64,000 nucleotides of DNA from Streptosporangium sp040640155 (GCF_040640155.1 NZ_JBFABE010000013.1:89615-153614); one strand, 5' to 3'; shown: positions 1 through 9,189, counted from the stretch's first letter. Notes: generated by a model from the sequence alone, not told the origin. A program made the numbers and translations.

Positions 1-549
1 CAGGAGCAGGCCCACCGCCGCCAGCGTGCCGGCCGGACCGCCCTCGGCGCGCCAGCCGAGCAGCAGCCCGGCCGCGAACAGGACGGCCAGCCCGACGGCC
101 GAGTCGAGCATGTCGGCGATCCCGCGGCCCATGACGACCACGGAGGAGTTCATCGGCATCGAGCGGAACCGGTCGGTCACCCCCCTGGAGGCGTCGGTGG
201 TGACCGCCGTCATCGTGGACTCCAGGCCGAACAGCATGGCCATGGCGAACATGCCCGGGACGAGGAAGTCGATGTAGTCCCCCGTGCCGGAGCCGCCGGA
301 GGAACCGCCGGGGCCGCCGATGGCGCCGCCGAACAGGCCGCCGAACATCAGCACCGTCAGGACCGGGAAGAACCAGCCGACGACGACCGGTCCGGGCCTG
401 CGGACCCAGTGCCTCAGGTCCCGCAGGGCGATCGTCCAGGAGTCGGCGGCCACCCAGGCGGCGCGGGTCGCCCGGGTGACCCGCGCCGGCGAGGATCCTC
501 CCGAGGGGGCCGGGGCGGGCGGGACCGGGGCGGGGGTCGTGACGCTCAT
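1..549 (-). CDS. ABC-2 type exporter permease (DrrB-like), 3' part missing
   Basis: The frame opens with ATG at 549 and runs off the left edge, so only the N-terminal 183 codons are present. The start overlaps the stop of the ATPase gene by 4 bases (ATGA), which indicates translational coupling. After a Pro/Ala/Gly-rich tail of about 25 residues comes the usual ABC-2 permease pattern: a hydrophobic stretch (VVVGWFFPVLTVLMFGG), the DYIDFLVPGMFAMAMLFG segment, and the conserved TDASRGVTDRFRSMPM loop typical of DrrB/daunorubicin-type permeases. With the ATPase it should form an export pump for a hydrophobic drug or metabolite in the cytoplasmic membrane. The substrate cannot be told from sequence. 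Confidence 0.88.
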   Translation of the reverse strand, partial: MSVTTPAPVPPAPAPSGGSSPARVTRATRAAWVAADSWTIALRDLRHWVRRPGPVVVGWFFPVLTVLMFGGLFGGAIGGPGGSSGGSGTGDYIDFLVPGMFAMAMLFGLESTMTAVTTDASRGVTDRFRSMPMNSSVVVMGRGIADMLDSAVGLAVLFAAGLLLGWRAEGGPAGTLAAVGLLL

Positions 550-1625
550 ACGGATGCCCTCCTGTCAGGGGCGGCGGGAGCGGCGGGGGCGATCGCGCCC
601 CTGTCGTCGCCCGCAGGCCCGGTTCCGTCGCCCGTGGACCGTGGGTCGTCGCCCGCCCGGTTGCCGTCGTCGCCCGTCAGGTGCAGGAACACCTCGTCCA
701 GCGTGGGGCGGCGCAGCGTGACGTCCACCGGTTCGATCCCGGCGTCGCCGAGTGCGGTGACCAGCGCGACGAGCGCCCGGGTGCGTTCGGAGACCGGGAC
801 GCCGATCCGGCGGCTCCCGGCGTCCACCCGGACCTCCCCTGACGCGACCCGCGCCGCCAGGACCCGCGCGGTCTCCACGTCGCCGGCGTCGGCCAGGACG
901 ACGTCGATCCGGTCGCCGCCGAGGGCGGACTTCAGCTCCTCCGGGGTGCCCTCGGCGACGACCCTGCCCGCCGTGAGCATCACGATCCGGTCGGCCAGCC
1001 GGTCCGCCTCCTCCAGGTACTGCGTGGTGAGCAGCACGGTCGTGCCGGAGTCGACCAGGTCGCGCACGGCCGCCCACACCTGGCGGCGTCCGGCCGGGTC
1101 CAGGCCGGTGGTCGGCTCGTCCACGAACAGCACCGGCGGTGCCACGACGAGGCTCGCCGCCAGGTCGAGCCTCCTGCGCATGCCGCCGGAGTAGCCGCCG
1201 ACCGGCCGGGAGCCGGCGTCGGTCAGCGAGAAGCGTTCCAGCAGCTCGTCGGCCCGCCTCCGCGCGTGCGCGGCGGGCAGGTGGTTGAGCCTGCCGAACA
1301 TCACCAGGTTCTGCCGCCCGCTGAGGATCTCGTCGACCGCGGCGTACTGGCCGACCAGCCCGATGCGCTCGCGGACCCGGCCGGCCTCGGCCCGCACGTC
1401 GAACCCGGCCACGCTCGCCCGGCCCGCGTCGGGGCGCAGCAGCGTGGACAGGATCCTGACGGCCGTCGTCTTGCCCGCCCCGTTGGGGCCGAGCAGGCCG
1501 CAGACCGTGCCGGTCGCGACCTCCAGGTCGAAGCCGTTGAGCCCCGCGCCCGGCGGAGCGCCCGCGTACCCCTTGCGCAGGCCGTCCGCGACGATCGCGG
1601 ACCCGGCCCTCGCGTCCTGTCCCAT
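546..1625 (-). CDS. ABC exporter ATP-binding protein (DrrA-like)
   Basis: A 359-residue ATPase. Walker A is GPNGAGKT near residue 47, the signature is YSGGMRRRLDLA, and Walker B is VLFVDEPTTGLDP. The C-terminal region after about residue 225 matches the DrrA-specific extension ending in RRPTLDEVFLHLTG. It probably powers export with the overlapping permease. The last ~40 residues are a low-complexity tail rich in GDD/GDG units, beyond the usual DrrA length. The gene starts with ATG at 1625, 138 bases from the GTG start of a divergent TetR-type regulator, and the repeat-rich region between them is the likely control region. The family call is firm; the exported compound is unknown. Confidence 0.93.
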   Translation of the reverse strand: MGQDARAGSAIVADGLRKGYAGAPPGAGLNGFDLEVATGTVCGLLGPNGAGKTTAVRILSTLLRPDAGRASVAGFDVRAEAGRVRERIGLVGQYAAVDEILSGRQNLVMFGRLNHLPAAHARRRADELLERFSLTDAGSRPVGGYSGGMRRRLDLAASLVVAPPVLFVDEPTTGLDPAGRRQVWAAVRDLVDSGTTVLLTTQYLEEADRLADRIVMLTAGRVVAEGTPEELKSALGGDRIDVVLADAGDVETARVLAARVASGEVRVDAGSRRIGVPVSERTRALVALVTALGDAGIEPVDVTLRRPTLDEVFLHLTGDDGNRAGDDPRSTGDGTGPAGDDRGAIAPAAPAAPDRRASV

Positions 1626-1690
1626 CCGTGCTCACCCGCCTTCTCGTGCCACCCCGGACGGAGGATCCGCCCGGCTTGGCACGCCACTTA

Positions 1691-1730
1691 CCGTATAGCG
1701 TACGGTACATCGTACGGTCACGCTACGGTG
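1691..1730. promoter_or_regulatory. Probable TetR operator in the divergent promoter region
   Basis: Between the exporter and the TetR gene lies a locally AT-rich block with nested symmetry. CCGTATAGCG (1691-1700) is nearly the inverse of CGCTACGG (1721-1728). Inside it CGTACGGT occurs twice in direct orientation (1699-1706 and 1711-1718). Its position between divergent genes, of which one encodes a TetR repressor, supports an operator role. Binding is inferred, not shown. Confidence 0.7.
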
Positions 1731-1762
1731 GGCCTGACGCCGAGAATCTGGAGACCGATCCC

Positions 1763-2533
1763 GTGAGCGCGAAGAGAGCTTCCGACGCCGACCCGGCACG
1801 CAGCCTTGCCCTCCTGTGGGGCTCGCACGGCAAACCGGGCCGTTCCGGGCTGACGGTGCGCTCGATCGTCCTGGCCGCCATCGAGCTGGCCAACGCCGAG
1901 GGGCTCGACGCGGTCTCCATGCGCCAGGTCGCCGAACGGCTGGGGGTCGGGACCATGTCCCTCTACACCCACGTGCCGGGCAAGGGCGAGCTGCTCGACC
2001 TCATGATCGACACCGCGTACGGGGAGCTGTACGCCGACGTGGACACGCCGTCCCGGCAGCCCGGCGGGTGGCGGGGCGCGCTGGAGTTCGTCGCCGCCCG
2101 CAACTGGGACCTGCACCGGCGCAACCCCTGGATGCTCCAGGCCCGCGATCCGCGCTCCACGCTCGGGCCGAACGCCACGCTCAAGTACGAGGCCGAACTG
2201 CGCCCGCTGGAGGGCGTGGGGTTGTCGGACGTCGAGATGGACTCCGTCCTCACCCTGGTCCTCTCCCACGTCGAGAGCACCGCCAGGACCGGGGCCGACC
2301 AGTTGCGCGTCCAGCGGGAGAGCGGGATGACCGACGCCGAGTGGTGGCTCACCAACTCCCCGCTGCTCGAACGCCTCGTGGACGCCACCCGCTTCCCGGT
2401 CGCCTCCCGCGTCGGGCAGGCGGCCGGCGAGGCCTACCAGGCGATCACCGACCCCGCCCACGCCCTCACCTTCGGCCTGGAACGCATCCTGGACGGTGTC
2501 GCAGCCCTGATCGCGAGCCGCGAGAACGCCTGA
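1763..2533 (+). CDS. TetR/AcrR family transcriptional repressor
   Basis: The frame is open from 1628, but I place the start at GTG 1763. The upstream codons read through the operator-like promoter block and encode no conserved sequence. The 256-residue product has a TetR N-terminal helix-turn-helix (about residues 30-78; VSMRQVAERLGVGTMSLYTHV) and an all-helical C-terminal ligand domain of the type found next to drug exporters. It is divergent from the DrrAB-like pump and very likely represses it until a pump substrate binds. Autoregulation is likely because both promoters share one 200-base region. Confidence 0.88.
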   Translation: MSAKRASDADPARSLALLWGSHGKPGRSGLTVRSIVLAAIELANAEGLDAVSMRQVAERLGVGTMSLYTHVPGKGELLDLMIDTAYGELYADVDTPSRQPGGWRGALEFVAARNWDLHRRNPWMLQARDPRSTLGPNATLKYEAELRPLEGVGLSDVEMDSVLTLVLSHVESTARTGADQLRVQRESGMTDAEWWLTNSPLLERLVDATRFPVASRVGQAAGEAYQAITDPAHALTFGLERILDGVAALIASRENA

Positions 2534-2654
2534 CCGAACGCGATGGCGGGCCGGACGCCGGCCCCCGGCTCCCCGCCCGTCCCCGGCGTCCGGCGCGCCT
2601 CCGGGAGAAGGGCCTACCGCTCCCCGCCCGCGGCGGTCCGCGCGTCGCGCCGGG

Positions 2655-3857
2655 TCAGCCCTTCACCGCCGGGCGCTTCGCCGCGACGAGACCGGCGGCG
2701 CGGGCGCGCAGGACCACCTCCAGCTCGAAGCGGTCCCCGGGGGTGCCGAGCTGGTCGGCGAAGAGCTCGGTGGCCTGGCGCAGGCGGTAGCGGACGGTCT
2801 GCGGGTGGACGTGCAGCCGGGCCGCCACCTCGGTGGCGTTGCCGCTCTGCAGCCAGGCCAGCAGCGTCTCGGCCAGCCGGTCGCGCTGGGCCGGGCGCAG
2901 GGCGAGCAGGGGCACGAGCCTGGACCGCCCCATGATCTGGATCAGCGCCTCGTCCTGGAAGATCATCAGTGTCGCGAGGTGCTCGGCCACCCTGATGACG
3001 CCGCGGCCGTCCAGCACGCCGCGCCCGGCCAGCACCAGGGCGTCGCGGGCGAGCCTGAGCGAGATCCCGGCCTCGCCGACGGCGACCGCGGGACCGATGG
3101 CCACCGTCCAGTCGGCCGCCATGGCGTTCAGCAGGCCGCTCCTGCCGGGACCTCCGGGGTCGGGCAGCACCAGGCAGGGATCGGAGCGGTCGAGGTCGAC
3201 GAGCACGTCGGGCGGCAGTCCCGGCCTGGGCGGCTCCCCCTGGACGCGGGGGGCCAGGGCGACGCAGGCCAGGGTGCGCGGCATGGTCCAGCGCACCGAC
3301 CGGGCCAGGTCGGCCACGGCGCGGGAGTCGGCGGGCGGGTCGGCCACGAGCAGGTCCAGCAGCCTGCGGCGCCTGAGCTCCAGTTCGCCCGCCACCCGGG
3401 CCTGGGCCTCGGAGTAGCCGTCGGCCGCGGCCGCGGCGATCTCGTCGAGGTAGACCAGGATCGCCTCCCCGATGTCGCACATGCGCCGCCGGGACAGGTC
3501 GAGCCGTTCGGACTCCTCGGCCAGCCGCCGCCAGGCCACCCGGGCGCAGATCCGCAGCGCCGACTGGAGCGAGTCCAGGGGGCGCCCCTCGGCCGCCTCG
3601 CCGCCCCCGACGGCGCGGAAGACCTCCAGCAGCCGGGACCGGCCGGCCCCGCGGTTGACGAACCCGGCGAGCGCCTCCTCGACGGAGTGCCTGACGATGC
3701 GGGCGTAGGCGTCGCTCTGCCGGGAGTACTCCGGCACACTGGCCCGGATCTCGTCGATCATCTCCTCGGCCAGGACGTCCAGGTAGGGACGGAGGGCGTC
3801 GGCGAACTCACGGGGGACGTCCGCCTGCGGCTGTTCGACGGCACGGGCTGGGCTCAC
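2655..3857 (-). CDS. PucR/CdaR-type transcriptional regulator
   Basis: A 400-residue protein starting at GTG 3857, with AGGAGGA a few bases upstream. The last ~60 residues contain the PucR C-terminal helix-turn-helix: LAETLLAWLQSGNATEVAARLHVHPQTVRYRLRQA, with the VHPQTVRYRL recognition helix. The N-terminal half is helical and the middle resembles the GGDEF-like domain of this family. Such proteins activate catabolic or nitrogen-related genes in response to small metabolites. No obvious target is adjacent: the gene stands alone between the TetR gene and a structured intergenic element. The family is clear; the effector and regulon are unknown. Confidence 0.88.
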   Translation of the reverse strand: MSPARAVEQPQADVPREFADALRPYLDVLAEEMIDEIRASVPEYSRQSDAYARIVRHSVEEALAGFVNRGAGRSRLLEVFRAVGGGEAAEGRPLDSLQSALRICARVAWRRLAEESERLDLSRRRMCDIGEAILVYLDEIAAAAADGYSEAQARVAGELELRRRRLLDLLVADPPADSRAVADLARSVRWTMPRTLACVALAPRVQGEPPRPGLPPDVLVDLDRSDPCLVLPDPGGPGRSGLLNAMAADWTVAIGPAVAVGEAGISLRLARDALVLAGRGVLDGRGVIRVAEHLATLMIFQDEALIQIMGRSRLVPLLALRPAQRDRLAETLLAWLQSGNATEVAARLHVHPQTVRYRLRQATELFADQLGTPGDRFELEVVLRARAAGLVAAKRPAVKG

Positions 3858-3979
3858 GTGGACTCCTCCTGACTTCGGACGTTACCCCGATGTCAGGAAT
3901 CCTTCTTCTGGCGCGGGCGCACAGTTTCCCCCGCCGCCCCCCTCACGCGCGTGACAATTTCATGGCGACGCTGACGCGT

Positions 3980-4084
3980 CGCTGTGAGGCCGCTCTGATC
4001 CGGCTCCTTCCCTCGTCGGGCGGAATCGTTCGTTCCTCACGATTCCGCCCTCCTCAGTCCAGTCGCCGGCTCGGCCTCACAGCG
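3980..4084. other. Nested inverted repeats: possible structured RNA or terminator
   Basis: The 244 bases between the PucR-type gene and the small secreted-protein gene hold two concentric perfect inverted repeats. The outer arms are CGCTGTGAGGCCG (3980-3992) and CGGCCTCACAGCG (4072-4084). The inner arms are GGGCGGAATCG (4018-4028) and CGATTCCGCCC (4040-4050) with an 11-base loop. The inner hairpin could be a terminator for the reverse-strand gene ending at 4102. The outer arm makes the element larger than a plain terminator. No T-run follows. Confidence 0.6.
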
Positions 4085-4101
4085 CCACGAGGCAGCACCT
4101 G

Positions 4102-4476
4102 TTAGAAGTAGCCGGTGCCCGTGATGGCGGCCGGGGTGTTGCCCATGTTCTTCACGCGGTAGCGGATGCACTGCGCGGGCGGGGTGGTGCTGGCGGCGAC
4201 GTACGCGGCGTGGTCGTTGGCGGCGATCGGCAGCGTGCCGATGTACCTGCCGCGGCAGTTACCGATCTTGATCTTGACGGGGACGCTGTTGTTGTCGAGC
4301 TTGACCAGGACGTTCCCGTTGTACTGGGCCGCGGGGACCAGCTCGGGCGTGAGGAAGACCTCCTCGCCGGGCTGGACCCTCGCGGCCAGGTTGACGTCGT
4401 CGGCGTGGGCGGGGGTGCCGGTCAGGATGGCGGCTCCGGCGGCCGCGAGGACCAGCATCGAGGACAGGGCGCGCAT
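4102..4476 (-). CDS. Small secreted protein of unknown function
   Basis: A 124-residue product with a clear Sec signal peptide (MRALSSMLVLAAAGAAILTG, cleavage probably after AHA near residue 25). The mature part is about 100 residues, predicted mostly beta, with two cysteines (in GNCRGRY and AQCIRY) that could form one disulfide. I recognise no family. It lies alone with a strong hairpin just downstream and about 220 non-coding bases upstream, so it is probably monocistronic. Its size and features fit small exported actinomycete proteins of unknown role. Start ATG 4476 is preceded by a GGAGAG-type ribosome site. Confidence 0.75.
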   Translation of the reverse strand: MRALSSMLVLAAAGAAILTGTPAHADDVNLAARVQPGEEVFLTPELVPAAQYNGNVLVKLDNNSVPVKIKIGNCRGRYIGTLPIAANDHAAYVAASTTPPAQCIRYRVKNMGNTPAAITGTGYF

Positions 4477-4695
4477 GGAACGTCACTCTCCTTATTCGTC
4501 TCTGCCGATCCGTCCTTGCGGATCGGACGTGGAGACACTACGAAGAGTCACATCCGAGGAAGATAACGAGACGGGTGGCACCCGGTAAAACTCGCCGGGG
4601 CGCGAGGATCGTTTCCCGTCAACGGTGTCATCACCGGTCAGACGGCCTCGTTGCCGTCACCGTGCGTGATGTTCGCCGATCGGACGCGGGCCCGT

Positions 4696-5301
4696 CTAGC
4701 GGATGAGGAGTTTCTGCGCCTCGACGACCAGGTCGAGCCCGAAGCTGAGCTTGAGGCCGAAGTAGACGATGGCGGTGGCGGTGGCGGCGGCGACCAGGAC
4801 GACCAGGATCTTGACGGTCCAGCCCCGGCGGCCGAGCCAGGCCGTCCAGGCCGACAGGGTCCGCTTGCCGAACTCCAGCACCCGGTGGGCCCAGTGGAAC
4901 TCGGTGGCCAGCACGGCCAGCCCGGCGAAGACGACCAGCCAGCCGGGCCCGGGGAAGGGCACCATGATCAGGCCGCCGATGACCAGCACGGCGCCGACGA
5001 CACCGATGACGATCTTCAGGGTGAGGTGGCCGGTGCGGGTGGACCTGATGCCGTCGAGCCTGCCCTGCAGGCCGGATCGCCGGGCCTTCACCTCCGGGGG
5101 CTCACCGGGCTCACCGGGCCCGCCGACGCCACCGGGGCCGCCCGGAGAGGAACCTCCCGGAACGGGGCCCCCGGTCTCGCCGATGCCGCCGGGGACACCG
5201 GCCCCGGCGGCATCGCCCCGACGCGGAGCGCCGGTGTGATCGTCTTTCGTCGGGTTCCCGGCCGCGTCCCGAGGGCCGCGCACCCCGTCTGAGATCGTCA
5301 T
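4696..5301 (-). CDS. PGPGW-motif (TIGR02611-like) membrane protein
   Basis: I choose ATG 5301, which has GGGGGAGAG just upstream, over longer starts that only add low-complexity sequence. The 201-residue product has a disordered Gly/Pro-rich first ~85 residues with collagen-like triplets. Two closely spaced hydrophobic segments follow (IVIGVVGAVLVIGGLIM and WLVVFAGLAVLATEF) around the diagnostic PFPGPGW turn, then a third membrane segment near the C-terminus. This matches the actinobacterial PGPGW family of small integral membrane proteins, whose role is not established. It is flanked by non-coding stretches, so it is probably transcribed alone. Confidence 0.82.
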   Translation of the reverse strand: MTISDGVRGPRDAAGNPTKDDHTGAPRRGDAAGAGVPGGIGETGGPVPGGSSPGGPGGVGGPGEPGEPPEVKARRSGLQGRLDGIRSTRTGHLTLKIVIGVVGAVLVIGGLIMVPFPGPGWLVVFAGLAVLATEFHWAHRVLEFGKRTLSAWTAWLGRRGWTVKILVVLVAAATATAIVYFGLKLSFGLDLVVEAQKLLIR

Positions 5302-5765
5302 GCTCTCCCCCGGACTGTCGGTTTCTTCCACAATAGGGTCTGTCGGATGGTCCGGCCTCAGCGGACGTCGTATCTCATCCTGAAGACGGAGTCCCCTACC
5401 CCCTTGAGGGGGACTCCCGCCGGCGCACCGGGGCCGAACGGCCATTGACACGCCAGGAACGCTTCCGGCCTCGCCCGAGACGCTCCCGGCGTCGCCCCGA
5501 ACGCTTCCGCCCGGAACCGGGACGGCCCCGGCCGGGCCCGTTCGGGGCGCGGCCGGGGCCGTACGGGCTCCCGGCCCCGCGTGGTTCTCACGAAGGACCG
5601 GGAGGCCGGTGAAGGGCCGCCAGGACCCCCCGGCCTCGGCGGCCGGACGCACCGGCGGGTCTCTCCCGGGCCGCCCCGGGCCGCTCCCGGGAGGTCACCC
5701 CGCCGGGGTGGTCTCGCGGGAGCGGCGGTCGGAGCGGGAGCGGTCGTCGGGAGCGGGGACGACCG
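5302..5765. other. Intergenic stretch without a convincing gene
   Basis: These 464 bases separate the PGPGW gene start from the xyloglucanase stop. I see repeated GC-rich words such as ACGCTTCCGGCCTCG and GAACGCTTCCG variants near 5458-5520, and a hairpin near 5663-5693. No frame here has conserved coding character. The stretch must hold the promoter of the reverse-strand membrane-protein gene, but no clear -10/-35 pair stands out. Confidence 0.5.
5663..5693 (-). terminator. Possible terminator of the xyloglucanase gene
   Basis: CTCCCGGG (5663-5670) and CCCGGGAG (5686-5693) form a perfect inverted repeat about 70 bases beyond the stop codon of the reverse-strand GH74 gene. There is no U-tract, as is common for actinomycete terminators. 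Confidence 0.45.
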
Positions 5766-8700
5766 TCAGGAGACGGCGCAGGTGACGGTGGACGGGACGC
5801 CGTTGGTGCCGGTCCAGCTCGCGCCGAAGCCGAACACGGTGGACGCCCCGGCGCCCAGGGCGCCGTTCCAGTTCGTGTTCCTCACCGTGACGGCGGCACC
5901 GGTCTGGGTGTGCACGCCGCTCCAGAGCTGGCTGATCGTCTGGCCGTTCGGGAACGACCACGTGACGGTCCAGCCGGTGGTCGCCGAGGTGCCGGTGTTC
6001 TTCACCGTCACCTCGCCCTGGAATCCGCCCGGCCAGGAGTTGGCGACCTTGTAGGTCGCGGTGCAGCCGCCGCCCTGTCCGGCGGTGGTCGTGAAGGTGA
6101 CCGGCGCCGAGGCGGTGGAGCTGTTGCCGGCCGCGTCACGGGCGATGACGTAGAACGTGTACGAGGTGTCCGCGCTCAATCCGCTCAGCGCGTACGACGC
6201 CGACGAGGCCGTCGCCACCTTCACGTCCGTCGCGCCCGCCTCACGGTAGACGTCGTACCCCGTCACACCCACCGCGTCGGTCGAGGCCGTCCACGTCAGC
6301 GTCGCCCCCGAGGAGGTGATCGCCGACGCCACCGGGGTACCCGGCCTGGTCGGCGCGATGGTGTCCCCCTGTCCGGCGGTGGTCGTGAAGGTGACCGGCG
6401 CCGAGGCGGTGGAGCTGTTGCCGGCCGCGTCACGGGCGATGACGTAGAACGTGTACGAGGTGTCCGCGCTCAATCCGCTCAGCGCGTACGACGCCGACGA
6501 GGCCGTCGCCACCTTCACGTCCGTCGCGCCCGCCTCACGGTAGACGTCGTACCCCGTCACACCCACCGCGTCGGTCGAGGCCGTCCACGTCAGCGTCGCC
6601 CCCGAGGAGGTGATCGCCGACGCCGCCGGGGTACCCGGCCTGGTCGGCGCGATGGTGTCGTCGGGCGGGACGGTCCCGTCGCCGTCGGCGTACAGGATGC
6701 CGCGGCCGTTGGTGCCGAGGTAGACGCGGCCGTAGACGCGCGGGTCGCCGGTGAGGGCCTCGCCCGCGTTGCCGTACTGGTGCTGGTCGTCGTTGATCCT
6801 GACCCAGGTCGCGCCGGTGTCGTCGGAGCGGAACACGCCGGTGACGCCGCCGACGGTGGCGAGCGTGTAGAGCGCCTGGTAGCTCTTTCCGGGCGCGGCC
6901 TTGCCGAAGCCGATGTTGACCGCGTTCGCGACGCCGGACAGCTTGGTGAACGACGCGCCGCCGTCGGTGGAGTGCCAGATGCCCGCGGCGGCGCCGGTGT
7001 CGTTGGCGGGCCCGGCCAGCCAGATGTCGCCCTCGCGGCCGGGGACGGCCTTGAACTTGACGTTGCCCTCGGCGGGCAGCCCGGTCGCGGCGGTGGCCGT
7101 GAACGTGGCGCCGCCGTTGACGCTGACGTAGAACTTCCCGGCGCTGTAGCCGTAGAACTTACTGGGGTTCACCCGGTCGGACTCGACCACGGCGCCGGTC
7201 GGCAGCCCGGTGGAGGCGGTCCAGGAGTTGCCGTAGCCGACCGTGTAGTGCACGCCCACGCCCTTGGGCGCCCAGACGAACCGGGAGCCGTCGGCCGCGG
7301 CGGCGATCGTGCCGCCCTCGTTGATCCCGGCCGGCTCGCTGCCCTGGAACCAGTTGGCGCCGCCGTCGGTGGAGAACGCGGCGTGGCTGTCGTTGGGCCG
7401 GTCGGCGTCGGTGAAGTTGCCCGCGCGGACCATGACGGCCGGTTTGGTCTCGGCGTAGTCGAGGCTGGTGGTGGAGGTGAAGATCGGGGAGGTGAACATC
7501 ATCGCCGGGACGGCGTCGAGGTCGGTGTGCCGGAAGCCGCCGATGTCACCCAGCGCGCTGACGAGCGGGGCCCCGGACGGCGGGCTGATCAGGTCGAGGA
7601 CGGCGGTCTCCTCAAGCCCCTTGACCATGGGCTTGATGGTGAGCTGGCCGCCGGTGTCCCACTTCTTGAGGTCCTCGGTGCCGTACAGCGTGGCGCCGGT
7701 GCCGTACATCATCCGGTTGCCGTCGAAGGGGTCGATCTCCAGCGACTCGGTCATCCAGCCGAGCTTGGGCGTCACCTCGGGCGGCTGCGGGTTGGTCCCG
7801 AAGGTCAGCCACGGCGAGGAGGAGACGTCCATGGTGTAGCGGAAGCTGCGGTTGGGGTAGGACGTGAAGTCCCAGATGCGGGTCCAGGTCGCGCCGGAGT
7901 CGGTGGACCTGAAGAAGATCACGTCCGGCCACCAGGAGATCTGGGTGGCGACCATGATCGTGCCGGGGTTCTGCCGGTCGATCGTGAGGCCGCTGTAGCC
8001 GTAGTACGCGTCGGACGAGCTGGAGGGGACCGGGCTGATCTGGGTCCACGCGCCGGTGGTCGTGTTCAGCTTCCACACGTCGCCCTTGGCGCCGTCGTAG
8101 GGGCCCGAGGTGTCGCTGGTCGCGATGTAGAGGGTGTGGTTGACGTGGTCGAGCACGCCCTTGTGCGCGATGTAGCCGGTGGGCTGCCCGGCCACCCGGC
8201 TCCAGGTGGTCCCGCCGTCGGCGGAGCTGTAGACGGTGTTCTGCTTGTCGGCGACGCCGACGTAGATCCTCTGCGTGGTGTTGCCCGCGGTCGCCGAGCT
8301 CGGGTCGAAGGTCACCCAGACCACGCCCGGACGGTGGCTGGTGTAGCCGTTGGGGTCGGAGGGGTTGTCGGCGTGGTTCCCCGCGTTGGGGAAGCTCGCC
8401 ACCTTGGCCCAGGTCACGCCCTTGTCGGTGCTGCGCCACAGGCCGTTGCCCTCGGGCGCGCCGAAGTAGAGGACGCTGTTCCTGTTGGGGTCGACGGCCA
8501 GCCGCTCGCCCATGCCGCGGCCGGGCATGTTGCCGCCGAGCTTGAACGGCAGCGGCGTGGCCTGCCAGGTGGCGCCCTTGTCGGCGGAGCGCAGGATGGC
8601 CCCGTTGTTGGGGTCCCAGCTGTTGGTGTACATGCCGGCGGCGACGTAGACGCGGTTCGTCTCGACCGGGTCGGTGGCGAGGCTGACCACGCCGTTGTAG

Positions 8701-9038
8701 CCCCACTTGTCCCAGCCCACCCAGTCGAGCAGCGGGGTCCAGCTCTTGCTCGCCTGCTCCCAGCGGTACGCGCCGCCGATGTCGGTGCGGGCGTAGATGA
8801 GGTTCTTCTCCTTCTGGTTGAACACGATCCCCGGCACGAACCCGCCGCCGTCGATCCTGACGTTCTTCCAGTCGTAGGACTCGGCGGCCACGGTGCGGGC
8901 CGCGGAGCCGGCCGGGGCGCCGCCCACGGAGCCGGGCGCGGACGCCGAGGCGCTCGCACTCCCGCCCGCGGCGACCAGACCGGCCGAGGCGCACGCCACC
9001 GCGACGGCGGCGAGCGCGCTGAACAGCCTTCTTCGCAT
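5766..9038 (-). CDS. Secreted GH74 xyloglucanase with FN3-FN3-CBM2
   Basis: The start is set at ATG 9038 because a signal peptide begins there (MRRRLFSALAAVAVACASAG). The product is 1090 residues. Residues ~55-780 form a GH74 double seven-bladed propeller with BNR/Asp-box repeats such as STDKGVTW. The two catalytic aspartates are visible in TDIGGAYRW (D86) and GDIGGFRHTD (D498). Two fibronectin type III modules follow (about 793-890 and 891-988), then a C-terminal CBM2 (about 990-1090; CTATYKVANSWPGGFQGEV) for cellulose binding. The enzyme would cut the xyloglucan backbone outside the cell. The upstream region lacks an obvious binding site for the LacI proteins in this window. The linker duplication is described separately. 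Confidence 0.95.
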   Translation of the reverse strand: MRRRLFSALAAVAVACASAGLVAAGGSASASASAPGSVGGAPAGSAARTVAAESYDWKNVRIDGGGFVPGIVFNQKEKNLIYARTDIGGAYRWEQASKSWTPLLDWVGWDKWGYNGVVSLATDPVETNRVYVAAGMYTNSWDPNNGAILRSADKGATWQATPLPFKLGGNMPGRGMGERLAVDPNRNSVLYFGAPEGNGLWRSTDKGVTWAKVASFPNAGNHADNPSDPNGYTSHRPGVVWVTFDPSSATAGNTTQRIYVGVADKQNTVYSSADGGTTWSRVAGQPTGYIAHKGVLDHVNHTLYIATSDTSGPYDGAKGDVWKLNTTTGAWTQISPVPSSSSDAYYGYSGLTIDRQNPGTIMVATQISWWPDVIFFRSTDSGATWTRIWDFTSYPNRSFRYTMDVSSSPWLTFGTNPQPPEVTPKLGWMTESLEIDPFDGNRMMYGTGATLYGTEDLKKWDTGGQLTIKPMVKGLEETAVLDLISPPSGAPLVSALGDIGGFRHTDLDAVPAMMFTSPIFTSTTSLDYAETKPAVMVRAGNFTDADRPNDSHAAFSTDGGANWFQGSEPAGINEGGTIAAAADGSRFVWAPKGVGVHYTVGYGNSWTASTGLPTGAVVESDRVNPSKFYGYSAGKFYVSVNGGATFTATAATGLPAEGNVKFKAVPGREGDIWLAGPANDTGAAAGIWHSTDGGASFTKLSGVANAVNIGFGKAAPGKSYQALYTLATVGGVTGVFRSDDTGATWVRINDDQHQYGNAGEALTGDPRVYGRVYLGTNGRGILYADGDGTVPPDDTIAPTRPGTPAASAITSSGATLTWTASTDAVGVTGYDVYREAGATDVKVATASSASYALSGLSADTSYTFYVIARDAAGNSSTASAPVTFTTTAGQGDTIAPTRPGTPVASAITSSGATLTWTASTDAVGVTGYDVYREAGATDVKVATASSASYALSGLSADTSYTFYVIARDAAGNSSTASAPVTFTTTAGQGGGCTATYKVANSWPGGFQGEVTVKNTGTSATTGWTVTWSFPNGQTISQLWSGVHTQTGAAVTVRNTNWNGALGAGASTVFGFGASWTGTNGVPSTVTCAVS
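6073..6660 (-). repeat. 294-base tandem duplication encoding the two FN3 modules
   Basis: Two head-to-tail units, 6073-6366 and 6367-6660, each 98 codons. Reading both through, I find one internal difference (ACCGGGGT against GCCGGGGT, Val against Ala) and one at the last base. Near identity in silent positions too means a very recent duplication or ongoing gene conversion. Confidence 0.95.
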
Positions 9039-9189
9039 GTACGGCTTCCCTTCGCAATGCAACGGACAAACCGCCATGCACGATCAAGGTGGCGGGACCC
9101 TGACCGTCGACCGCCCGTGATGCGCGTGCATGAACGCCCAGAGGGTCACACGCCGGACCCCGGGCCGTCAATAGTTTGGATGGACAACT

